This document shows, piece after piece, positions 32,680-44,510 of a stretch of 64,000 bases of DNA (position 1 is its first letter; each line of letters starts with the position of its first letter). The translations under genes and the position numbers were made by a program. The notes under the pieces were generated by a model. That model saw only the letters and a list, made by a program, of their open reading frames with translations, did not search any database and had not been told where the DNA came from. The stretch comes from Bradysia coprophila (lineage: Eukaryota > Arthropoda > Insecta > Diptera > Sciaridae), in the NCBI RefSeq assembly GCF_014529535.1, contig NW_023503496.1:558001-622000 (forward strand). Reading direction: 5' to 3'.

Positions 32680-35600
32680 TCACAAAACTGAAATGAGGTG
32701 ATCCGACAAGTCCCCTTCCACGAAAGGATATCCGATCCTCGACGTCGTCATAAACTTAAAAACCTGTGGCAACAAAATGTGATTCGTGTGTTCATACTTC
32801 AAATGATCGGATCTAGCCTTCGATCGACTGCGTTTAGACTTTTTGCTGATGGACATGTCGGTGATGGTGGCTGGTTCATCGGACGGCAATGATTCAACGG
32901 TGGTATCGGGAGATGTGGACGATGAAATTGTTTTGGTGGTTGCATCATGTATGTTATTAACCGAATCGTCTGGACGTATTTTTGATTTAACTGCTTGTGC
33001 TGATGAAGGTGATTTAAGGGATGATGTTGATGATGATGAAGCGATATCACTTCGGCTGCGTGGTGATCGTTAAAAAAAATAAAAAATTTCGTTTCGGTTT
33101 TCGGAATTTTTTTGGTTTTTCGTTTCGGTGCGACACTACGTTAACAACACAAACAACACACAGAAAATGAGAAAAAGAAGAGAGAGAGAGAGAGGAAACT
33201 GTGGGGAAGGAAACGGGCTTACGGGTGAATGGGTATATGTATATGGCATGCAAATGCTTCATGCAAATTTTGATTAACTTGATGTTGGTTGTGCTCGTTC
33301 AGGACATTGTGAGACTTTCAAAAAAGTCAGTACACTTAGTCTTCGAGGGGGAAACCACCACGTGCAACTCCCTCTATCTCTATTTGCGTGCAATCTGAGC
33401 GTGCAACTCTCTTTCCGGTGGTTTCCTCCTCGGTGTTACCCTTAAACAGCTAAACATTAAGAGTGAAAACCCATCAATCCATTCACCTTTGATGTTTGGC
33501 GGATTTGTTATCAACGGAAGCCTCTTCTGCAACGCAAACCTTTTCGGTTTTCACACCAGATTTATCATCCTGCATGACAATTTGTAGGATCTGGCATGCT
33601 CTATCCACCGAATAGTCAACGCTCTCCAGTGCCATTACGATGATCCGTTCAGCAACGTCACTGTACTGGGCTTGGAGTTGCATTTTTACTGAAAAATGCA
33701 AATTCAATGAGAATTCAGCAACTCCTACTGCAATGGATGGTGGGAAAATTCAAATCGATTTTTCTTTTACTTTTGTTCTTCTCGTCGTTGGTCCGAATCT
33801 TCGGTACGGGCGGTGGTGTATTTTCCGCAATTTTCCGGTCTTTCATCACCTGTTCCTCCTTGTTTCGATTGGTCAGCTTCGGAGCAGTGGTGTCACGTTT
33901 CTCGTAGCCCATGGCCAGTAGTTTTTCCGATGCAATTTGGACATTATTGTCAGCATTGGCCAGAATGTCCAACAAGAGAGTCTCTTCGGCTTTTGGGAAG
34001 ATGCTTTTCAGATATCTGCAAGAGAATTGCGGTCAACTCATTGCGTTAATCGAACGTTTTGTCGTTGGAATTGATCAAGGGAAGCTGTACCAAAGAGTAA
34101 AGCGGCAAAATATAAATGAAGCTAAGAATACGCTACAGTCAAAACGAAAAGAAAAAGTTCTCCGCGTGTCGGCTCTTGTGTCAGGAGACAGTCGAAACCA
34201 AACGTTCAGGTCTCCATTGAGTCATCGAATTAAATAAATTGGGGGCTAGAAGTGTTTCTGCCTTTCACCAAGGCAAAGAAGTCATTTGTAGTGCTATTAG
34301 AAACACAGAAGTCTTGCACTTGCGGCTCAAGGATTCGATTAATTCAAAGAGTAACTCGATGCTCTACGATCGTCAGAAGTATCGACGAGTTATATAACTG
34401 TGCTGGACTCTCCTGAAGTCGTTAAACTATCGAGAAAACTATTGTCATCATGTAACCGGATGCTAAGCAGATTTTCGTCCACCGTTTTTATTAGTGTGGG
34501 AATGAATCCAGCAAAGTAAGACCACAAATAGTAGACGAAATTCAGAAGAAACTAATGGTTTTTCTGTCAAAGAAGACTGTTAGAAAAATCTGTTTTGTTG
34601 CATCAAACGCCATCTTGTATTTCTCCGCCATTTTGTATTTATCTGTCAAATGTTTGCTCAACCTTTGCAATAATTCGCAATTGGAGTAAGCGAGTCTTAC
34701 CATTAAGGGACAAGATTCTCTTAAGGCTGTGTCGAGGCACAACGCGCTTAATTGTATCCCAACAACAAAAGCTTCCAATCAAAGTAAAAAGTGTAAACAA
34801 AATGAAATTCAATGGCGAAACCCAAAACGAAATGAAAAACAACATCGAACAACAACGTTAACAACAAGTCAAAACCACCTCAATTTCATTTTCGGCGACG
34901 AGTGAGGCTTCGGCGAACTGCGAATACCTTCACCGACTCGTGGCGATCCATAGCTTCCACTCGCACAGCTGCTCGGTCTCGGTATCGGACTGCCAGTTCG
35001 TGACGCAACGTCGAATCGTCCCAGTGGTGGTGTCATCGACATCAACGAATTCACACCCATTTGTGTCATATTATGCCTACCTGGTGGTGGCGGCGTTGAA
35101 AATGGTCCAGGCGTTGTGACCGGATGTTTTTCGACTTGCAAAGCACTGATAACTACAGCTTCACGATTGTAGTATCTTGTGTGTGTTTTGTACAATTTTA
35201 TGGTTTTTTGGTATTTAAGGTGAGAAAGCAGCACAAAAAAAACGAAAATTGTGTTTATTGGTACGAGAGATACTTTTGTTAGTCGATATAAGTATTTGAA
35301 ACAGTCTCGACACTGATCCTGCGCCACACTTCACAGAATTACACGCGTTGAAGGACAGCGTTGCGTTAAATTTGCATAACGCAACAACAACAACGTTAAT
35401 GTCACTCTCAGCGAACTGTGTGGATGCAAGATGAATGTCGACACAATTCGAATCCATTAGAATTCGGATAGAAATGTGCTTGTTAGCCACAGAAAGGACG
35501 AAAAGGTGATTGTCTATGTTGATAAAATGTTATCAAACGACGGCATACTAACTTCTTCAACAGTAAACGAATGTGAGGTTCACTTGCTGTCGGAAACATC

Positions 35601-38600
35601 GTATTGATCTTCGTAACGGCAGCGTCCGTCTCGGCCTGCGTTATGAACGACGTTTCTTGCTGCTGCTGTTGAATATGTTGCTTGGCCAGTTGGCTCATCA
35701 TCCGCGGTGTATGACTGGTGATGCTACCGTGTCTCATAACCGGAGACATTTCCTAAATGAAATTCACATTGGGGTCACAAAGCAGATTCACAGACAAACT
35801 CGGCACGCAAAACAATTTTTTTTTTTTTAACTATTTAGCCGAGATGACTGAAGCTCGGAACGAACATATTTTGGTCGAACAAAAAAAAAACGAAAAACTT
35901 TTTACATCTTGTCCGTTTGTACACGATGTCACACTCACCATTTGATGTATTTTGGTGGCTAGCAGTGGACTGGATGACTTATTATGTATTGATGTTGTTG
36001 ACGGACCTTGGAATGCTTGGACTGCGGGGTAATTATTGGTGGGGTATACATGATAGGGTGATCCATGCATTGGCTGTAGAAAAACATTTTTGGGGTAAAA
36101 GAAGAAAAGGAATTGTGGTCTTAAGATAGCTTAATTTTGGGGTTATCTATGTATACCAAGAACTGCATACTGGAGACTGCCCCAGGAACTGCAGATCTCA
36201 TATGGAGAAATGTTATTTTTGAGTTCTTGGTACATAGATAACGCGACTTTATGTACAGAGGGCTTTAGAGTTACAAGTAAGAGTTATAACAAAATCGTAA
36301 TTACATCAGAGAAATGATTACATCAGAGAGGGCGTTGCTGTCGCCTCACCGGCTGGCCCGGCGCAGCGCCATCTGTTATCATTTCTCTGAATTACATCTA
36401 AAATCCAACATCTATTTGAATGTAAATAGATAAGTCAGGAGATAGATTACTGATGTGGGTGTTTCTTGTCATTTACAGTGGTGTAAGAATGTCGGTACAA
36501 TAATTTAGCAGCTACTGAAACGATTCTTCTAAACATTATTCTTCGCGGCTTATAAACAATGGGGAGGTAGCGCCATTCAGACGTGTGACCTACAGCACGT
36601 TACTTCGATGTTAATTATTTGTCGCACGAAACAACGAAACAATTCCCGATAATTATGCCAATGACACCTATATCAATTACCGAAACGATTGGCTTGTAAG
36701 GAACGTGAGAATTGTACAGTTAATTATCGCATATACAGTCGGCGACTTTGAAATAAGTGACACATTTTGTTCCAGCTGTTTTTTTTAGCTAATCTAGATT
36801 AGATTAGATTAGATTAGATTAGATGGGAGGGTGTAAGCCCAGCACCTAAGCCTCAGATGGGCCTGTTGTGCTATTGTACAAGTCTCTTGATCATATGGAC
36901 TGTGATTTTACATCATATCTCTCCCGACTTAGATTGTTCACAAATCGACCGTGTGTTAACGTCCCATACGTTGTGAATTCTCCAAGCCGTGGGTGGTATG
37001 CGAATACCACAACCATCACTAATTGACCTGTACATTTTCCCAAAGATGGCGCTATCAACATTGTCATGTTGTAGCTCTTTCTACTATTGACATTATGTCG
37101 ATATGGTTTCTTTTATGGAGAAAGCGAATGTTGGGTTTTTTGATATTTCCGACTTTGTTACGGTTACGGCTATTAGTTTTAGGTAATAGCAAGTGTCTAA
37201 TCACCATAGGCCATGAGTTGCCTCTTCGTATAAATCGCCATGCCACCATGTGACTGAACTCGTTCTGGCGTTGCAGGTTGTAGCGTCTGAATGATTCGTA
37301 TTTCGTCATATCCCTTGACATCCATACAACGTATCAATCAATAGATCTGTTAAACCTCGCGGTCATTTTGGAGTACAAGATAGTTTCTGTATCTTGGGAT
37401 TGTACCACAGCAAATTTGTAAAAATTTGCTATGTGGTTTTGGGGTGTCAAATGAGAACCCGAAGCGTTTGTACCTTACCTGCACTAAAATTGACTGCCAG
37501 ATGCCATACGGCAATGTGTCATTTTCGTACATTAATCGAGCACGTAATTTAGCATTAGCTTCTGGTAGAGTCGATTGTTAATCCGTAAACCGACGCCACG
37601 AAGCACATGTTAAATAACAAAGGAAATAACACAATTGTTGATATCGCACAATGAGGCGAGAACGACTTTATTGATCAAAGAGAAAATGACCTACGAGAAC
37701 AACACTTTGACTTCGTTAATAAAACCTTTAAAATAATTTCACCATTTAAACATTACAGCAAAATAAAAACACCAAAGCCGTAAAAGTTGGCACAGAAATT
37801 AGACAAAATCGAAAATGAATTCACACACAGCCACACAAAAGAAACACTTTTAGAGAGCAACGCATAAACACGTCCGTTCTCTGTGACTGCCGTTGTCCAA
37901 TTTAGCTAATCTACTCATAAACAGAAGTGCTTTACACGGGTGAAATATTTACAAGCATACGCGTGGTAGAACCTGATTTAAGTCGTGAAAATACTTTAGT
38001 TTGTATGAGAAGATCAGCTGAAAAACAGCTGCAACAAAATGAGTCACTATTTCAAAGGCGTCGACTGTAATCCAATGAAGTGAAACCTTTTTTATTATTA
38101 TTATTTTATCGCAATACCGAGTCGAACATTCATAAGTTATGGTCAATGCCTTACACGGTTTCGATTTCATTTAATGATACCCTAAACATTCAATCGACCC
38201 GAATGTGGAAATTAAATCTATCGAAGGAAGCGTGTTATAGACAGACGAACGGGATTATTGGTGTCGTACTAGTGCAACGCCACATGAAAAATTGGAATTT
38301 AAAAACGAAAATTTCTATTGAAAGACCAGTCGTATTTGACAGCTAAAATTTTCAACTTGTCTGTCGCTGCATGCCTTTGAATAGAAAATTTCGTTTCAAA
38401 CGAAAACACTGATGAAGGTAATGCCAATCTTCAGTTGATCACAGAAAATACGGAACCCAAGTTTCGGGTGAATTGGTACAGCGCTACTGTTCTATAATGA
38501 TTTCTATAAAAGGTCTATGATTAAAGGTGGTGACTATGATAGTATTTCATCACTGCGTGAATTCTGATCATTTGAAAGGGTTAACGCTGGCTGCACTGAG

Positions 38601-40540
38601 GGGTGTTTAAATAAATTTACCACAGTGCTGCCAATCAAATCCCTTTCAAATTAGCAGATTTCGTGCTACCATGAAGTGAACTTTTGCGCTGAACTCGAAT
38701 CGATTGAAACCTGTGTTACGTATGTTTTGAATTAGGTTTAGCGGTGTATCGGAACTTTAGGTGTAAGCTGGCAACACTATATTGACACTCGAGCAGCATT
38801 GTCATCTCTCATTTTTCCATACTTGATCTTTGCTAAATGGTGTTGCCAACTTGCGCCCCAAGTGTCAATTAGTAAAGATCACGTCAAAAATATATGGAAA
38901 AAATGAGAGATGTGAGAAATTAGATGACAACTTGTGATCCTTGCCTTTTCACAGAAAAGTAACGCTCTCTACAGTGCACCTCAAGCGCCAATTTACTTTG
39001 GTCATATGGTGTCGCACCACCACTTGTATTTTCCGTCATAGAAAATGAAACAATATAGGTTTTACACCGACACCTCTGGACTGGTTTACATTGAAGGTCG
39101 TACAATCCATATTAATAGATGAAACCATTTCACAATACGACCGCTCAACTACCTATCAATCCCTACGCGACCGACAAACAAACAAATTCAAATCTTCTTT
39201 TTGTCTAACCTTTTCCACCTGTTCATTACACCTACTCAATAACTGCGTTCTGAGTAAATTTCTGTCAATATCACAATGATTAGGGATCTACAAACATGAT
39301 AACAAATTCCTTGTTCCGTAATACACAACAGTGAACACATACCTGCATGGGGATCGATTCATTGGACGCTCGTTCATTCTGGAGCTGACGATAGCGTATT
39401 CTGGGATCTTCAAGCTGCATTGCTTTCGTCAAGTAGTTAATGTAGTAACTGAAAACAAAATCCAAAAAAAAATGATTAAAAACAATTTGTTGAATGCACG
39501 TTATTGATAAGATAAGGTGTAGGCAGGTAGCTTGATCGACATACATTTACATTTGTGACACAGGGGGACAACACTTCCAAATCTACGAAAAATATGTTGA
39601 AGTCAAAATGAAAATTGGTTTTTGATTAACGCAATGACGACACACTAAAAGAAACAATTCCGAACATTCAGCGGTTCACATAAATTACAAGACTGAACTT
39701 TTTGCTGAATTGGAATCATTTCAAAATTAGCCAAGTTTCAATAACTTTGGTGCAGTGCTGTTAGCCTTGCCCTAATATTGATTATCATACCCTAAATCAA
39801 TGCCCGTGCCATCACGGCGAATTAGCAAATCTGCCAAACTTATTAACTTACACTAATTGTGATTAATGAAAATTCGGTTCTGTTAAAGTAAAAAAAATCT
39901 GAAATTAAACTGAAGTCACATTCAATTGCATAGACAAAAGACACCCTGACGATGCACTTCCAATCAATAAAGTGCATCGTGTAATATGAACCTATACTTG
40001 TCTGCGAAAAAAAAATCGTTAATGCAACAGCTATCAACTCAACAGTTACGTTCTCACGATTTTCTCATCTTTGATGCATAAAATGCACACAATATATACT
40101 ACATCGTCATTACAGCACACTTGACTTGACACTCACAACACATCAGTTGACCCATATTCCACTATGCACAGTTTTTCCTGTCACTTATACTGGATTCATA
40201 ACAAAAAACACCTCGAAGGTATAATTCATCATCATGGAACACACCACCTTCCAAATCTATATATCATATAAATAACGCCTCATCTTCTGCAACCTGTGCT
40301 TAACCCAATTATAAATAGCAATATTTTGTCGTCATGTTAAACGCCATGTTTTATGTTATGAATTTCAATCGTATTTTCCGTCAATGAAAACAAGTTTCGA
40401 TGCACATCAATTGTTTATGCGGAATCGGAAGACAATCACCATTGATTATCACTTGGTATTACTCACCATTTTCCAGTATTTGTGTCGTATTTACAGTCCC
40501 AACCAGGAGGATATTTTGATTCTTGGTGATATTCAGCCAT
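32680..40540 (-). CDS. protein with one WW and three CUE-like segments
   Basis: Eight exons: 40540-40467, 39448-39343, 36073-35939, 35752-35553, 35175-34879, 34015-33771, 33688-33487 and 33055-32680. Phases agree at every joint and the total is 544 codons plus stop. The WW domain (about 9-42) starts PPGWDCKYD and ends EDP, but its second tryptophan is Leu37. CUE-like segments are KINTMFPTASEPHIRLLLKK (about 153-185), YLKSIFPKAEETLLLDILA (about 272-308) and LQAQYSDVAERIIVMALES (about 357-392). A Pro/Ser-rich linker (about 195-270) and a Ser- and Lys-rich C-terminus complete it. WW domains bind proline motifs and CUE domains bind ubiquitin, so an adaptor role is inferred. I do not recognise the gene by name. 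A CAG|GTTTTT within the last exon could be an alternative donor, so the C-terminus is less certain. It is divergent from integrin-linked kinase. Confidence 0.85.
36307..36389. mobile_element. 83-bp hAT-type MITE in a WW/CUE gene intron
   Basis: Ends CAGAGAAATGAT and ATCATTTCTCTG, flanked by AATTACAT on both sides (36299-36306 and 36390-36397), an exact 8-bp duplication. Same terminal family as the palindrome at 25591. Confidence 0.85.
36796..37898 (-). mobile_element. tailed non-LTR-derived element, copy 2
   Basis: Sister of 22488-23575, with a longer TTAGA tail and a different 12-bp target duplication TTTAGCTAATCT (36784-36795 and 37901-37912). Two extra bases (AA) sit between the 5' end and the right duplication. 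It lies in the long second intron of the WW/CUE gene, in the same orientation as that gene. Confidence 0.85.
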
Positions 40541-41993
40541 TTTTCGTTTTCGGTATGTGTGTATTGCATAACTTATGGCGCACATCAAATAATCTCGTTT
40601 GTGCTTTTCGAACTTTTGGGGTGTGAGCCGAATTTGACAGTGTGGTCCGGGAATTTTTTTATTACTAATAAGAAAAAGAAGTTTAATGCGGTTGAAATGC
40701 ACTCGAAACCATAAACTTGGGGCTGAGTGTTGATGAAGATCGGGTTCTGGTAGAAACCTGATCTGACTGTGGTCGACTTAAATCAACTAAACACGTACTA
40801 TCAACTCTTTTAGGTGGATTTTCGTTTTATTAAAAAAATGTTCCAACGGATGTGGAAGTCAGGGCCTATTTTAAGGAAATTAAATTTCCAAAAATTCTTA
40901 AATTTTTCCATCACTTTTCGTCATTTTATCTAAAAATACAGCAGATTGCATCGTAAATGTTGTTTTTACTGCCTTTTTAGGTGTTTTTCATGTCTTTGAG
41001 CTTAACTGATTACTTTGGAATGAGATCTAACAGAAAACAAAATTTAGAAATTTTAAGAACTTTTGTGAAATTTGTGAAATTTTGGAAATTTTTGGAAATT
41101 AAATTCCCTAAAATAGGCCCTGGTGGAAGTGGACTTATGGACCAGCACTCGGGGAATTTGGTACCATTCGATCGGTAATGACTCCTGCTATACGATAAAG
41201 GTTTAAAATTGGAAAAATCCGGTACTCCGGAAAAAATGTTCCAACGGATGTGGAAATGGACCTATGGACCTACTTTAACGAATGCCAACAAGAAATTAGT
41301 TGACGTCTTAATAGCAAAATCTCCTTTTTTTTGATGTCTACGGTTAGGTCCAGGGCACACACATCAGCTAATTGTAACTAGATGATTCTGCTGAACAGAA
41401 CATAATTTTAGATTTCATTTCGTTCCTATGCTAAAACTTGTATCAGATTGATCGAAACGTACACAACCGCCAGTCCTTACGGTGGTTGTGGTTCTCAAAC
41501 TTGTCAGATCAGTTATGAAGACTTTTAGAAGTTTTAGATGACAAATTTACCTTGTTATTATGTGAAGTGAAATAATGAACACTCCAGTGACTTGTGGGTT
41601 TAGTCTGAAACAACGACAACGATTTTGTCTTACAATGACAACGCTTTTCCCTTTTCTATTTTATTTTACAGTGTAACGTTTTTGCTCAGTAACATTTTCG
41701 AACAGAAATAATTCATTGCAGCCACACGCGAAACAATGAAAAATCGTGAATGAACCCACACACATGCATACGCCTTACTGTCATTCAAGCCATTTTTTGT
41801 GTGTTGTTTCGTAAATTTTGTTTCTGTTCTTTTATTACGAATTTTCGTTGTTAAGTCATCATGTTATTCATATGACAAACTGAACGATTGACACCCAAGT
41901 GCCTAAATTTTAAGAATTTCGAAGAGAAATTGTCGTGGAACAAAGTGCTATTTGTGGAAAATTAAAAAGGAAAAAAAAATTGTGTGATCGAAC
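40541..41993. promoter_or_regulatory. shared divergent upstream region with a MITE
   Basis: 1.45 kb between the start codons of the WW/CUE gene (minus) and integrin-linked kinase (plus), so it must hold both promoters and leaders. I see no defined core promoter element. A hAT MITE (40860-41122) lies closer to the WW/CUE start, and a related ATGTTCCAACGGATGTGGAA motif occurs on each side of it, near 40838 and 41239. Confidence 0.5.
40860..41122. mobile_element. hAT-type MITE, 263 bp, TIR CAGGGCCTATTTTA
   Basis: Ends CAGGGCCTATTTTA and the exact inverse, with long AT-rich arms. GTGGAAGT flanks it on both sides (40852-40859 and 41123-41130). CAGGG ends with an 8-bp duplication are classical hAT features. 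Confidence 0.9.
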
Positions 41994-44510
41994 ATGGAAG
42001 ACATATTTCACTGGTGCCGTGAAGGAAATTCCATTCAAGTGCGATTATGGCTCGACGATACGGAACATGACATGAATCAGGGGTGCGTTTAAATTGACCG
42101 TATTTCCGCCGTACATGATTTGTGATTGCGACCAAACTATTGAGCCCAATTTTTCCTGGAATATAATTCCTTTTATGGAACGTGAAAATTTGTGTTGGCA
42201 TTTGGCACACCCATTTTAGATGTGTGTGTGGGATATTGTTGAATGACACAATATGATGTCAAAATAGTTTCCGAGTATTTTGATTGCGGGTTTGTTTGTG
42301 GTTGTGTTTTTGTTTACATCTCTGAGAATATTAGCCCATTCAGATCCGTGTTTTTTTACGCTCAGTTCAATCATGATTTTGATTCGATGAATTTGTCGAG
42401 ATGACACGATTTTTGCTTATCACTTAGTTGGACCAAAGTTGACAACCAATGTCATTGTTGAAAGCTTATAACTGAACCATAGAGTTCACTGCTAACATAA
42501 GTGATTAAAGAGAGCAAGTAAGAGACATTTTGTTGGCCTTGTGTACAGGGCCAGACTGATTCCAAAAAGCCCTTCAGGCCTTGTATGACGAAAATTCGTA
42601 AAAAGCTTTTCATTGTCCTTCATTCGTACAGCAATCCCTTCGGGCATCGACCAATCCACGATGGATCTTGAGATTATCTTGCTTAAGATTCTCACGGATT
42701 TCAGTCTCTCTTGTTCCCTTGAAGATTATTGTCGCCTGTTTCGTGCCAAAAAAATACTAAAACAAAAACCATTTCTCCAGTGACGACCATGGATTCAGTC
42801 CGTTGCATTGGTGCGCTAAAGAGGGCCACACAAAACTCGTCGAAATGCTGTTACAACGTGGAGCGCGAGTGAATGCCACCAATATGGGCGATGATATTCC
42901 TCTACATTTGGCAGCTGCACACGGCCACCTAGATATTGTTTTGCTGGTAAATGTTTCCAACACAAACGAAACCAAACTTTTTACAATTTCATCGTTTGCT
43001 TTAGCTGCTACGTCACCGGTCTGACGTTAATACGACTAACGAACACGGCAACTCTCCCCTTCACTACGCCTGCTTCTGGGGCTATCAAGCCATTGCCGAA
43101 GAGCTGGTCAATCATGGTGCTCTGGTATCGGTAGCTAACAAAGATGGTGACACACCGCTGGACAAGGCCAAAGCAATGCTGGCGAAACGTTTGCACGATT
43201 TGGCCGTCGAAAGTGGTCAGGAATTGAAGAAGATCAGTTTCAAAGACCAAAGCTGGTTGGGCTTGAAGACACGATCCCGTGACGCAACACTGTCCCGTTA
43301 CAAGGGCATTAACATCAGAGATCTGGAATTGCATACGAAAATCGCCATTTCACCGTCGGGTGAGACGTGGCGCGGTCGCTGGCAGAAGAATGACATCATC
43401 GCAAAGATCTTGAATGTCCGGGACTGTAATGCAAGAGTATCGCGCGATTTCAACGAAGAATTCCCAAAGCTGCGAATTTTCTCGCATCCGAACATTTTGC
43501 CCGTCATTGGTGCATGCAATAATACGCCGCAGAACTTGGTGGTCATCAGTCAGGTGTGTAAGGCAAAATATGTGCTGCGTTATCGGTAAAACTGACGTTG
43601 TCTCGTTTAGTATATGCCTCGAGGATCACTGCACGAATTGCTGCATAGTGCAGCCGGTGTAATAGTTGACACAGCACAAGCGGTAAGGTTTGCTTTGGAC
43701 ATAGCTCGTGGAATGTCATTTTTACATTCACTGGAACGAATCATACCGGAGTACTTGCTGAACACGTATCACGTCATGGTGAGTTTTTGTAAAAAAAATA
43801 AAAAAAAATTTGGAATCCATTCTGTCTCGACGTACTTCACATTCACAAAATCGAAAACATCGCAAGAAAGCGATGGCTTCAGGTCAATAGTTTCGTTAAA
43901 AAAATCATTTTCCTGCAACCCAACGAAAGAACGATGAAAATTTGTAGCAGGATTTTGTCCGTCCCGTCAACAAAAGCTCTCTCATTATTGACTTATTGAA
44001 GCCAAAGATGTCAAAGCCTTTCGATTGAGCCAGTTGAACATATGAAATCTCTCTCTCTCAGATTGACGACGATCTAACAGCACGCATCAATATGGGCGAT
44101 GCGAAATTTTCGTTCCAAGAACACGGCCGTCTCTATCAACCAGCCTGGATGTCACCAGAAGCGCTGCAACGCAAACGAACCGATCGTAACTGGGAAGCGT
44201 GCGATATGTGGAGTTTTGCCATTTGCATCTGGGAATTAGCCACAAGTTAGTAAACCGAATCCGCTCGTTCATCAACGGTTGTTCGCGAAGTCTAAAATGT
44301 TTCTTGTTCCGTTCAGGGGAAGTGCCATTCGCCGACCTGTCGCCAATGGAATGCGGAATGCGAATCGCTACCGAAGGTCTACGCGTACAGATACCGCCCG
44401 GGACATCGCCGTATCTGACAAAGTTGATCAACATTTGCATGAACGAGGATCCGGGTAAACGGCCGACATTCGACATGATCATCCCGATTTTAGACAAAAT
44501 GAAACGTTGA
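41994..44510 (+). CDS. Ilk: integrin-linked kinase
   Basis: Six exons: 41994-42082, 42781-42946, 43005-43553, 43611-43778, 44062-44245 and 44317-44510, giving 449 aa (human protein about 452). It starts [13 protein letters not shown], as expected for insect ILK. Ankyrin repeats span about residues 2-160 ([45 protein letters not shown]). The kinase-like domain begins near residue 190 ([13 protein letters not shown]) and ends [14 protein letters not shown]. As in the family it is a pseudokinase: the catalytic HRD is missing ([11 protein letters not shown]) and DFG is replaced by GDAKFSF, while an APE-like SPE remains. ILK joins integrin tails with PINCH and parvin at adhesion sites and muscle attachments. 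The gene looks intact; intron 1 is the longest (698 bp). Confidence 0.97.
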
